Position numbers and translations under genes: made by a program. DNA of 15,056 nt, taken from positions 1-15,056 of the forward strand of contig DEZB01000060.1 of the NCBI GenBank assembly GCA_002364735.1, written 5' to 3'. Positions 7,003-14,115 of this stretch are shown here, in pieces (position 1 is the stretch's first letter; the number at the start of each line of letters is the position of its first letter). Source of the stretch: Bacteroidales bacterium UBA3143. GTDB lineage: Bacteria > Bacteroidota > Bacteroidia > Bacteroidales > Dysgonomonadaceae. The notes beneath the pieces are model-generated. The model saw only the letters and a list, made by a program, of their open reading frames with translations. It had not been told where the DNA came from and did not search any database.

Positions 7003-8082
7003 ATGAATACTTTTGGTAATGTTTTCAGGCTAACATCTTTTGGTGAATCACATGGTCAAGCTGTGGGTGGAATTATAGATGGTTGTCCATCGGACGTAGA
7101 AATGGACATGGAGTTTATCCAACACGAACTGGACCGTCGTAGACCAGGGCAATCTCATATAACTACTTCGCGAGAAGAAGGTGACAAAGTTTCATTTTTG
7201 TCAGGAATTTTTGAAGGTAAAACCACTGGTGCACCCATTGCTTTTACTATATTCAATAAAAATCAACATTCATCGGACTACGATAATTTAAAAAACATCT
7301 ATCGTCCGTCTCATGCCGATTACACTTATACGCAGAAATATGGCAATAGAGATCATCGTGGAGGTGGACGTTCTTCGGCCCGTGAAACCATAGCGAGAGT
7401 AGTTGCAGGCGCTGTAGCAAAACTCATTCTGAAAAAACTATCTATAAATGTGATAGCTTACACATCACAAGTAGGTAATATAATGCTGGATAGTGATTAT
7501 AGTAAATTGGATTTTTCTCTGATAGAGTCAACGCCTGTTAGGTGTCCTAACTTGGAGAAAGCCAATGAAATGATTGAACTCATAGAAGAAGTAAAAGCAG
7601 ATGGAGATACCATTGGTGGGGTGGTTACATGTATTGTTGAAGGAGTTCCTGTTGGGTTGGGCGAACCTGTGTTTGGCAAGCTGCATGCTGCTTTAGGTAG
7701 CGCCATGTTGGGCATCAATGCTGTTAAGGGATTTGAGTATGGTCAAGGATTTAACCTAAATAAGAGAGGTTCTGAAGTGAATGATGAGTTTTATAACGAT
7801 AACGGTAAAATAAAAATCAGAACAAATAACTCCGGAGGTATCCAAGCTGGTATTTCCAATGGACAAGATATCTATTTTCGTGTTGCATTTAAACCTGTGT
7901 CAACAATATTGCGTGATCAGAAAACTGTAGATAAATCAGGCAAAGACACCAGCATCAAGGCTCAGGGAAGACACGACCCATGCGTACTGCCTCGTGCTGT
8001 GCCCATTGTTGAAGCAATGGCAGCGCTCACCATTTTGGACTATTATTTATTAGCGCAAATAAAACTTACAGACAATAAATAA
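7003..8082 (+). CDS. aroC: Chorismate synthase
   Basis: This enzyme converts 5-enolpyruvylshikimate-3-phosphate to chorismate by 1,4-elimination of phosphate, using reduced FMN. It is the last step of the shikimate pathway and is cytoplasmic. The 359-residue length is normal. All three family signatures are present: GESHGQAVGG (14-23, His17), GNRDHRGGGRSSARETIARV (114-133) and GRHDPCVLPRAVPIVEAM (322-339). The second catalytic-type His is at 104 in RPSHADYTY, and RRRPGQS (45-51) is the phosphate-binding region. No truncation or unusual residue was seen. The ATG start gives the standard MNTFGNVFRLTSFGESHG opening. There is no aromatic-pathway neighbour, so it appears to stand alone after the slyD terminator. 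No clear terminator was found before rpsP. Confidence 0.97.
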   Translation: MNTFGNVFRLTSFGESHGQAVGGIIDGCPSDVEMDMEFIQHELDRRRPGQSHITTSREEGDKVSFLSGIFEGKTTGAPIAFTIFNKNQHSSDYDNLKNIYRPSHADYTYTQKYGNRDHRGGGRSSARETIARVVAGAVAKLILKKLSINVIAYTSQVGNIMLDSDYSKLDFSLIESTPVRCPNLEKANEMIELIEEVKADGDTIGGVVTCIVEGVPVGLGEPVFGKLHAALGSAMLGINAVKGFEYGQGFNLNKRGSEVNDEFYNDNGKIKIRTNNSGGIQAGISNGQDIYFRVAFKPVSTILRDQKTVDKSGKDTSIKAQGRHDPCVLPRAVPIVEAMAALTILDYYLLAQIKLTDNK

Positions 8083-8181
8083 TAGGGTGTTAGATTTGAT
8101 AAATTTTCAACGATATCTCATATGTGGGAGTGTGTGCAAAACTGATTGCTTATCATATTCCAATTGACTTAAAACAAATAA

Positions 8182-8228
8182 GGGTGTAAAGTTTTATTTA
8201 ACCAGAAATTATTTTTATCTTTGCACCC
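8182..8228. repeat. Inverted repeat framing the rpsP promoter
   Basis: GGGTGTAAAG (8182-8191) pairs with CTTTGCACCC (8219-8228) over 10 bp with one G-T wobble, around a 27 nt spacer. The right arm overlaps the TTTG of the -7 element and the probable first transcribed bases. The left arm ends at the -33 position. A further GGGTGT lies at 8085-8090, just after the aroC stop. Confidence 0.5.
8192..8223 (+). promoter_or_regulatory. rpsP promoter (Bacteroidota type)
   Basis: TATCTTTG at 8216-8223 is a full match to the -7 consensus TAnnTTTG. The -33 region is weak (TTTT at 8192-8195, 20 nt spacer). Transcription would start near 8229 and give a leader of about 37 nt. The rest of the 183 nt gap after aroC holds nothing else I recognise. 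Confidence 0.6.
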
Positions 8229-8265
8229 GCAAATACAATATATATTTAATAATAAAAACAACTAA

Positions 8266-8916
8266 ATGGCAACAAGACTACGTTTACAAAGAAGAGGAAG
8301 AAAAAATCATCCTTTTTATCAAATAATCGTTGCAGATAGCAGAGCACCACGCGATGGAAAGTATATCGAAAGGATTGGCTCATACAATCCAAATACTAAT
8401 CCTGCTACTATAACTTTAGATTTCGAAAGAGCTTTATATTGGCTTCAGACTGGTGCAGAGGCATCGGACACAGTTCGTAATATTTTATCGAACGAGGGTG
8501 TTTTAATGAAAAAACACTTATTAGGTGGCGTAAAGAAAGGTGCCTTTACTGAAGAGGTAGCTGAAACAAAATTCAACGAGTGGTTAGAAAACAAGCAAAA
8601 AGGCATTGATTCAGTAAAAACTAAAGCCGAGGAAAAACAGATAGCTGAAGACAAAGCGCGCTTAGATGCAGAGAAAAAGTCGAACCAAGCAAGAGCTGAT
8701 GAGATAGCAAAAAAGAAAGCTGATGAAGTAGCTACACTTGAAGCTGCAAAAGCTGCAAAAGCTCCTAAAGTAGAAGTAGCTCCTGCAAAGGAAGAAACTC
8801 CTGTAGAAAAGGCTCCTGCTAAAGAAGAAGCAAAAGATGCTCCTGTTGAGGAAGCTCCTGCTGAAGAGGCACCAACTACAGTTGAAGAACCTGCAAAAGA
8901 AGGTGACGCTAAGTAA
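8266..8916 (+). CDS. rpsP: 30S ribosomal protein S16 (bS16) with long Ala/Glu/Lys tail
   Basis: A small-subunit ribosomal protein needed for 30S assembly. Residues 1 to about 85 are the bS16 fold: MATRLRLQRRGRKNHPFYQI opens it, followed by VADSRAPRDGKYIERIGSYNP (22-42) and LDFERALYWLQTGAEASDTV (51-70). Most bacterial S16 proteins are about 80-90 residues; this one has 216. Residues about 100-165 are charged and probably helical or coiled coil (Lys, Glu, Ala). Residues about 165-216 are a Pro/Ala/Glu/Lys low-complexity tail with recurring APAKEE or APVEE units. From memory, extended S16 tails of this kind are common in Bacteroidota. Unlike in many bacteria, no rimM or trmD follows; a terminator comes next. 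The frame is intact and the start follows a clear promoter. Confidence 0.96.
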   Translation: MATRLRLQRRGRKNHPFYQIIVADSRAPRDGKYIERIGSYNPNTNPATITLDFERALYWLQTGAEASDTVRNILSNEGVLMKKHLLGGVKKGAFTEEVAETKFNEWLENKQKGIDSVKTKAEEKQIAEDKARLDAEKKSNQARADEIAKKKADEVATLEAAKAAKAPKVEVAPAKEETPVEKAPAKEEAKDAPVEEAPAEEAPTTVEEPAKEGDAK

Positions 8917-8938
8917 TTAGATTTACAACTGAAACAAA

Positions 8939-8955
8939 AAACCCTGATAGGGTTT
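8939..8955 (+). terminator. Short hairpin after rpsP, possible weak terminator
   Basis: AAACCC (8939-8944) pairs with GGGTTT (8950-8955) around the loop TGATA. No T-run follows, so it is probably accessory to the stronger terminator just downstream. Confidence 0.3.
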
Positions 8956-8974
8956 AGATATATACACATAATAT

Positions 8975-9009
8975 AAAAGCAGTGAGTTTTAAATAACTCG
9001 CTGCTTTTT
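8975..9009. terminator. Bidirectional terminator between rpsP and the convergent LytTR gene
   Basis: AAAAGCAGTGAGTT (8975-8988) pairs over 14 bp, with one T-G wobble, with AACTCGCTGCTTTT (8995-9008); the loop is 6 nt. On the plus strand it ends in TTTTT then GCTTTT, a classic intrinsic terminator for rpsP. On the minus strand the stem has one mismatch and is followed by TTTTATATTAT, so it can also stop transcription arriving from the response regulator. Confidence 0.85.
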
Positions 9010-9091
9010 GCTTTTATGCAGTTATTTATAAACTCGCAATTTGAAAATCACTATGAGATAGGTTTTACTTTATCGTCAAAACACTATATAG

Positions 9092-9120
9092 ACACCGTTC
9101 TAAGCATCTTCGAACAGTGT
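9092..9120 (-). terminator. Imperfect hairpin just past the response-regulator stop
   Basis: ACAC-C-GTTC (9092-9100) pairs with GAAC-A-GTGT (9112-9120) with one mismatch. It lies 12 nt beyond the stop of the minus-strand response regulator. No T-run follows on that strand, so its role is uncertain; it may assist the bidirectional terminator. The remaining gap DNA (9010-9132) shows nothing else. Confidence 0.3.
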
Positions 9121-9132
9121 TTAATGACGGTT

Positions 9133-9864
9133 CTATTCAATTGCTCCTTTAATCATTTTATTAAAATCCTCTTTGTAAGACTCGCCAATAGGCAATTCTT
9201 TTTTATTTATTATCACCCTGTTTTTACTAATATAGTCGATTTTGTTTTTTTGAATTATATAGGATCTATGTATGCGTATAAATTTTGAGGCGGGTAGGGT
9301 TTCTTCCAACCCTTTCATGCTCAACAATGATAGAATAGGGTGAGGCTCAACTTCTAAATGTATTTTCACATAGTCTTTCCATCCCTCAATGTATAGAATG
9401 TCCTTAAACAGCACTCGAATCAGTTTATGGTCTGCTTTCACAAACATCTGCTCTTCATCCTTTTCGGGTGTCACAACAATCTCTTTTTCCAAAGCTGATT
9501 GCTTCATTTCATACCATTTCAATGCTTTTTTAGTTGCTACCAAAAAGTTGGTGTAGGATATGGGTTTCAATAAATAATCTAATGCATCCACGCGATAACC
9601 TTCAAGGGCATATTCGCTAAATGCAGTGGTAAATATGATGCGTGTGTCCTGATCTATAAAATTGGCAAATTCCATACCACTTACTTCGGGCATCTGAATG
9701 TCTAAATAGATTATATCGACTGATTGCTGGGTTATATCTTGCATAGCCTGCATAGCACTTGAGTATGTACCAGTAAGTTTTAGGAAAGATGTTTTTGCAA
9801 CATACGACTCCAATAGTTCTATAGCCAACGGTTCATCATCAATTATCCAGCAGGTAAGTTCCAT
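9133..9864 (-). CDS. LytTR-family response regulator (AlgR/LytR type)
   Basis: A DNA-binding response regulator of 243 residues. The receiver domain spans about 3-118: acidic pocket Asp9-Asp10-Glu11 (IIDDEP), phospho-acceptor Asp55 in YLDIQMPEVSG, switch Thr79/Thr80 in FTTAFSEYALEGY and Lys100 in LLKPI. A linker (about 119-138) leads to a LytTR DNA-binding domain (about 139-243). That domain has the typical VKADHKLIRVLFKDILYIEG, FIRIHRSYIIQKNKIDYI and ELPIGESYKEDF segments. All phosphorylation residues are present. It begins 5 nt after the kinase stop, so the pair is one operon. It is probably activated by the adjacent kinase and would bind direct-repeat sites. I searched the nearby upstream regions by eye and found no convincing LytTR repeat. 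Confidence 0.92.
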   Translation of the reverse strand: MELTCWIIDDEPLAIELLESYVAKTSFLKLTGTYSSAMQAMQDITQQSVDIIYLDIQMPEVSGMEFANFIDQDTRIIFTTAFSEYALEGYRVDALDYLLKPISYTNFLVATKKALKWYEMKQSALEKEIVVTPEKDEEQMFVKADHKLIRVLFKDILYIEGWKDYVKIHLEVEPHPILSLLSMKGLEETLPASKFIRIHRSYIIQKNKIDYISKNRVIINKKELPIGESYKEDFNKMIKGAIE

Positions 9865-9869
9865 AGTTT

Positions 9870-10943
9870 TTATTTTGTATTGATGGTTAAATGGGATAAA
9901 AAGATACTTCCTTCATCTTCGTTTTCAATTGTTTGAATCCATGTATATTGTTTGGGATATAACAATTCTAATCGTCTCTTCACTTGATTAAGACCAATGC
10001 CACTTCCGCTTTTGTCAGATTCACTTTTAGGGAAGTGACTATTTTTGCAAATAAATTCAACCACACCGTTTGGTTTCTCTCTCAATTGAATATCGATAAG
10101 AGATTTTTTGTTTCCACTCACACCATGTTTAAAAGCATTTTCTATGAGGGATATGTATATCAGTGGTGCAATCTGTGTTGATGTGTTGGGCGATACGTCA
10201 ATGTTGGTTGTAAGTGTAACATTCTTGGCCAGACGTATTCTCATTAGCTCTATGTAGTTTTTAATGAACTCTACTTCTTTTAATAAAGGACCAAATTTCT
10301 CGTTGTTGTCGTAGAGTAGGTGTCGCAATAATTTACTCAACTCCTCTACAGCTGTTTGTGCTTTAGGTGGATTGAACTCGATAAGTGCATAAATATTATT
10401 GAGTGTGTTGAGGAGAAAATGAGGGTTGATTTGCGATTTCAAATTCATCAGTTCTGCTTCTGTCTTGGCCTTTTCCAGTTCCTTTCTTTCCGCTTCAACC
10501 ATTGCCCAACGGGCACTCATTTTAATGGCAACGCTAAGACCAACAATTAGGGCCAACGAAAAAAGATTGCGTCCAATAAAAATATATGGTAAAGATGAAT
10601 ATTGACGTCTTCGTCGCATGGGGCGTCCATCCAAGTTTAGCGACATGATGAAATCGTGTGCAAAATACATAAGGGAAGCCATTGCAATGATGAGCAGTAA
10701 GTTTATGAGGATAAACTTTTGGGTCTTTTGATTGTATAAATATCGTTGAATCAGAAACAGATAATTGACATAAAATACAATCATAAATGATAGCATAACA
10801 GATGATTGTCGCCAAAAGTATGACCAACTAATGCCTTGCCCTCTGTCTGCTAGGAATATAGGTAATCCAAAAATAATGAGCCATACCAACAAGTGTATAA
10901 AGACATTGTCGAAGTAATAATTAAACTTTGTTTTACTCTTCAT
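9870..10943 (-). CDS. LytS/YehU-type sensor histidine kinase (His_kinase family)
   Basis: An inner-membrane sensor kinase of 357 residues. Four predicted membrane helices lie at about 13-32, 47-67, 78-96 and 121-142, with no sizeable periplasmic domain. A coiled-coil linker (about 148-170) connects to the His_kinase domain. The phospho-acceptor is His175 in QINPHFLLNTLNNIYALIEF. The ATPase part has an N-box, SLIENAFKHGVSG (Asn269), and a G-box, GSGIGLNQVKRRLELLYP (313-330). The short C-terminal ATPase domain is usual for this family. The basic run RPMRRRRQ (107-114) between helices 3 and 4 fits a cytoplasmic loop. The signal is unknown. It is the first gene of an operon with the LytTR regulator, behind its own promoter, and the outer-membrane barrel gene lies upstream on the same strand. 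Confidence 0.92.
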   Translation of the reverse strand: MKSKTKFNYYFDNVFIHLLVWLIIFGLPIFLADRGQGISWSYFWRQSSVMLSFMIVFYVNYLFLIQRYLYNQKTQKFILINLLLIIAMASLMYFAHDFIMSLNLDGRPMRRRRQYSSLPYIFIGRNLFSLALIVGLSVAIKMSARWAMVEAERKELEKAKTEAELMNLKSQINPHFLLNTLNNIYALIEFNPPKAQTAVEELSKLLRHLLYDNNEKFGPLLKEVEFIKNYIELMRIRLAKNVTLTTNIDVSPNTSTQIAPLIYISLIENAFKHGVSGNKKSLIDIQLREKPNGVVEFICKNSHFPKSESDKSGSGIGLNQVKRRLELLYPKQYTWIQTIENEDEGSIFLSHLTINTK

Positions 10944-10971
10944 ATAATTGAATCATGTATATAGTCAAATA

Positions 10972-11000
10972 CAAATATAACCTTTTTTATTTATTGACAA
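10972..11000 (-). promoter_or_regulatory. Promoter of the kinase/response-regulator operon
   Basis: On the minus strand, TTG (11000-10998), an 18 nt spacer and TATATTTG (10979-10972) match the Bacteroidota consensus. The start site would be near 10966, giving a leader of about 22 nt before the kinase ATG. Confidence 0.6.
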
Positions 11001-11029
11001 TTGGATTACTATATCCTATATTTTATAAT

Positions 11030-11102
11030 AAGCGTCTAATTGAATTCGTTGAGTGATGTTGTTTTTTTGCATCATATATTGGTCAAGAAGCTATAGACGT
11101 TT
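11030..11102. repeat. Nested inverted repeats between the barrel gene and the kinase operon
   Basis: AAGCGTCTA (11030-11038) pairs with TAGACGTTT (11094-11102) over 9 bp with one wobble. Inside, TGATG (11054-11058) pairs with CATCA (11070-11074) around a T-rich loop. The outer repeat abuts the stop of the outer-membrane gene, so it may be a 3' structure or factor-independent end for that mRNA. No clear T-run follows on the minus strand. Confidence 0.35.
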
Positions 11103-13898
11103 TTAACGATGTCCTCTTCCATATCCACGTCCCATTCCCATACCACGTCTATCAGAGCTGTCTGGAGCTGATCCACCACCTTTAAAAATATTGAATCTGT
11201 ATACGAAGTGGAACATAAAATAGCTGGTGAGGGTATTAGTAGTTGTGTCTCGAATGTAATTGGACGTTACAGAACGGCTAATATCGCTTTTTTGTTTCAA
11301 AATGTCATATATCTTAAATCTCAAAGTCCCATTCTTTTCTTTGAAAAGTTGTTTTGAAATAGATGCATTCCATAGCATTTCTTTTTGTTCAAAACCATCA
11401 GCGTATCCCGAGTTGGTAGAATAGTTAACATCGCTTTCGATTAAGAAATCAAATGGTAAGTAAATAGTTGTTTGGGCACCACCTCCATAGTTGAAATACT
11501 CTTGATTTTGTTGTCCTGGCAAAGAGTTGTCAACTTTGTTGTATGAAGCATTGGCACGCAGTGATAAATCAAACTGATCTGAACGATAGTTGAGCCCCAT
11601 AGTTTCTCCTAAATTCAATCTTTTACTTGTGTTTTGTTCTCCATTAGAGAATCCGTTTGAGTTGTTATAGCTGGCAAAGGTCATCGAAAACAGTGAAAAC
11701 TTAATGTTGCGCAGTGGTTGATTGGTCATAAAGCGTGCATTAGCATTCCAGTTACCATTAACGTTTTCATAAGTTGATTCTTTTTTGCCTGTTTCTCTGT
11801 CAGTTGTTCGCGAACTCACAATATCATTTACTGTAAACCCTGCATTGGTCATAAACATATATGAGCTGTTTTTCTCAGCATTGAAGTTGCGGTATCTGAT
11901 GCGTAAATTATGATTGAATGCAGGTTTCAAATCAGGATTACCATACGATATGTTTAGAGGGTCAGAAACATCTATTACCGACGATAGTTGGTTTACCGAA
12001 GGTTGATCGGTTCTTCCATCATAATTTACCCGTAGGTTGTTTTGTCTACTCCATAGATAGTTGAATTGAGCCATAGGAGCAAAGTTCATAACGTTTTGTT
12101 CAACATCGTTTATTAACGTGTTACCCACAAATGTTTGACTGGCAGACTTAGATGGTTGCATGCTAACACCAAACATATAGTTGTATTTTTCTCTCGATGA
12201 TCTGAAGTTCAACTCCACATTCTGGTTATAGAAATTATTCTCAAGCCTTTTGCTGTAAGTAGTGTCCAACACGTTGTAATCGCCATTTGCATCTTTGGTT
12301 CTGGTGTCTTTGTCCGATTCAGAATAATTGTACCTATAGTTATAAGCCAATTGCAAGAAGTTGTTGTTGCCTAATGGTTCAACATACGAAGCATAAGCCC
12401 GCATATTGCGACTGTTGTTTGTGTTAGTTACGCGTTGATCTATTATATCATCTGGTTTTGTTCCACTATAAAATGTATTAGATTCATTGAATCCATTATT
12501 TTCAGAATCACTCATTCCGCCACCAATACTAAAACTCAGCACCCTTCCTTTTTTACCCAGTTGTCTGCTTCCTTCAAGTGTTCCTCCAATGTTTTTCCCA
12601 TTGCCTTCAGATGAATACCTTGAATTGCCATAATTAATGCTATCACCTTCAGCACTTGTAGTTTCAAAATCTCCCAATTCTGTTCTTCTGTTGTTATAAA
12701 AAGAAGCATTGGGTCTAAATATGAATTTTGTCATCGAGTCCGGAGTCCACTCCATTCTCAAATCCATGTTTACGTTTTGGCTGTAGCTGTTGGAAACGTT
12801 ATTTTCTTTTTCAAAAGTGTTTCCCGAGCTCAAAAGGTTTTGGGTGAACACGTTAGATGTCCTATCCGTATCTGTATCACCATAACGCACGTTACCACCA
12901 ATAACCAGTTTTTTTGAAAACTCTTTACTGAAATTTAATCCTGCATTACTCGATTTGGTGATTCCATTACTACCACCCATCCCACGACGACCCCGTCCGC
13001 CCATACTTCCAAACATGGCAGATGCCAAATCGGAGAAGCCTGCATTGTTGGTATTGTTAAGACCTCCAAGTAGCGTTAATTGATTGTTATCACGCATGTA
13101 GTTTACCATGGCATTGCCCTCATATCTATCTTGGCTACCATATCCCGCAAATGCATTTCCAAAGACGCCCTCTTTCATCCCTGGCCTTACAGTCAGGTTA
13201 ATCACTGTTTCTTCGTCGCCATCGTCAAATCCTGTCATCAACGACATGTCTGTTCTTCTGTCCAAGACCTGTAGTTTGTCTACCATCTTAGCTGGTAGAT
13301 TCTTTGAAGCAACCTTTGGATCGTCACTAAAAAACTCTTTACCATCAACAAGAATCTTCTTAATCTCTTTACCGTTTATAGTAATCTTGCCATCTTTGTC
13401 AATTTCAACACCTGGCATTTTCTTTAATAAATCTTCAATTACTGCACTCTCTGCTACTTTGTATGAGCCTGCATTGTACTCAACTGTATCACCTTTAACC
13501 ACAATTTCGGGAGCTTTAGCTGTAACAATGGCATCATCCAACAATAGGTTATCATCTCGCAGCAAAATATTTCCCAGCTTCACGTTTGGAACTCTTGAGG
13601 TAACGGTAGTGTCTTTGTAAACATCGGCATAACCTAAATATGACACATGCACTATGTAATTACCGTTATTAATGGGTATCGAAAATGAGCCATTCTTATC
13701 GGACGCTTTACCTGTCACAAAGAGGCTGTCTTTTTGCGATAAGATACGAATGTTCGCCTCAGAAACGGGTTCTTGAGATACCTCATCTATGAGTTTTCCT
13801 GAAATTGAGCCACGCTCGGACGAACCCTGAGCTTGTGACGAGAAGGTAAACGCAAAAATAGCGATTATAATTAAAAATAGTTTTTTTGTTGTTGACAT
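11103..13898 (-). CDS. Outer-membrane beta-barrel protein with carboxypeptidase-regulatory-like domain
   Basis: A large outer-membrane protein of 931 residues, akin to TonB-dependent receptors of the OMP_b-brl_3 type. The signal peptide is MSTTKKLFLIIIAIFAFTFS with likely cleavage after SSQAQ (24). A CarboxypepD_reg-like beta-sandwich follows (about 30-115). A plug-like region (about 120-238) contains AVIEDLLKKMPGVEI, ILVDGKEFFSDDPKVASKNL and the ending VINLTVRPG. The rest, about 245 to 910, is an Asn/Ser/Tyr-rich barrel. The last strand (FMFHFVYRFNIF) is followed by a Gly/Arg/Met-rich tail. A Gly-Arg-Met segment also occurs at about 298-312. The open frame extends 25 codons further to 13973, but the promoter -7 element lies inside that extension, so the ATG at 13898 is the start. 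The substrate is unknown; no SusD partner is adjacent. Confidence 0.88.
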   Translation of the reverse strand: MSTTKKLFLIIIAIFAFTFSSQAQGSSERGSISGKLIDEVSQEPVSEANIRILSQKDSLFVTGKASDKNGSFSIPINNGNYIVHVSYLGYADVYKDTTVTSRVPNVKLGNILLRDDNLLLDDAIVTAKAPEIVVKGDTVEYNAGSYKVAESAVIEDLLKKMPGVEIDKDGKITINGKEIKKILVDGKEFFSDDPKVASKNLPAKMVDKLQVLDRRTDMSLMTGFDDGDEETVINLTVRPGMKEGVFGNAFAGYGSQDRYEGNAMVNYMRDNNQLTLLGGLNNTNNAGFSDLASAMFGSMGGRGRRGMGGSNGITKSSNAGLNFSKEFSKKLVIGGNVRYGDTDTDRTSNVFTQNLLSSGNTFEKENNVSNSYSQNVNMDLRMEWTPDSMTKFIFRPNASFYNNRRTELGDFETTSAEGDSINYGNSRYSSEGNGKNIGGTLEGSRQLGKKGRVLSFSIGGGMSDSENNGFNESNTFYSGTKPDDIIDQRVTNTNNSRNMRAYASYVEPLGNNNFLQLAYNYRYNYSESDKDTRTKDANGDYNVLDTTYSKRLENNFYNQNVELNFRSSREKYNYMFGVSMQPSKSASQTFVGNTLINDVEQNVMNFAPMAQFNYLWSRQNNLRVNYDGRTDQPSVNQLSSVIDVSDPLNISYGNPDLKPAFNHNLRIRYRNFNAEKNSSYMFMTNAGFTVNDIVSSRTTDRETGKKESTYENVNGNWNANARFMTNQPLRNIKFSLFSMTFASYNNSNGFSNGEQNTSKRLNLGETMGLNYRSDQFDLSLRANASYNKVDNSLPGQQNQEYFNYGGGAQTTIYLPFDFLIESDVNYSTNSGYADGFEQKEMLWNASISKQLFKEKNGTLRFKIYDILKQKSDISRSVTSNYIRDTTTNTLTSYFMFHFVYRFNIFKGGGSAPDSSDRRGMGMGRGYGRGHR

Positions 13899-13957
13899 AG
13901 TTATTGTATTGTTTAAGCTATTGCTAAACTTGAGTTTTTGTTGAATTTGGTTAGATG

Positions 13958-13988
13958 CAAAAATACATTGCATTCACCTTGAATCAAA
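13958..13988 (-). promoter_or_regulatory. Promoter of the outer-membrane barrel gene
   Basis: On the minus strand, TTTG (13988-13985), a 19 nt spacer and TATTTTTG (13965-13958) match the Bacteroidota consensus fully. Transcription would start near 13952 and give a leader of about 54 nt to the ATG at 13898. Confidence 0.7.
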
Positions 13989-13997
13989 ATGAAATAG

Positions 13998-14041
13998 ATT
14001 GACACCTGTTTTTTGTAGATGAATGAGGAGATGGTGTCGAT
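13998..14041. repeat. Inverted repeat ATTGACACC / GGTGTCGAT upstream of the barrel promoter
   Basis: The arms at 13998-14006 and 14033-14041 pair over 9 bp with one wobble around a 26 nt spacer; a further GGTGT follows at 14046-14050. It lies 10-53 bases upstream of the -33 element and 75 bases past the stop of the upstream gene. It could therefore be a regulator site for the barrel gene or the end of the upstream transcript. The minus-strand copy has one mismatch and only a modest T-rich run after it. No gene lies in 13899-14115. Confidence 0.4.
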
Positions 14042-14115
14042 GAAAGGTGTTGAGGGGACGAATAAAAAAGAAGCTTATTGAGTCTGGAAGTGTGCGTAAG
14101 ATTATCTTAAGCCTC

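Noticed and set aside
8091..8098. TAGATTTG just after aroC, a full -7 consensus match
   Set aside because: No TTG or TTTG lies at the required upstream distance, and the better rpsP promoter is downstream.
8445..8969. 174-residue open frame antisense to rpsP
   Set aside because: Its Ser/Ala-rich product is the mirror of the Ala/Glu/Lys repeat tail of S16, where stop codons are rare on the other strand. It has no promoter and covers a certain gene.
9016..9288. 90-residue plus-strand frame after rpsP
   Set aside because: It starts inside the rpsP terminator tail and runs into the response-regulator gene on the opposite strand; the composition is Phe/Ile-rich shadow coding.
13108..13620. 170-residue open frame antisense to the outer-membrane gene
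   Set aside because: It lies wholly inside the plug region of a well-supported gene, has no family features and no promoter.
14019..14081. 20-codon reading frame upstream of the barrel promoter
   Set aside because: Too short, no ribosome-binding signal and no plus-strand promoter; chance occurrence.
10944..14115. LytTR-type direct repeats upstream of the kinase operon or barrel gene
   Set aside because: Only scattered GTT-containing near matches were seen (for example TTCGTTGAG at 11045), none paired at the expected spacing.
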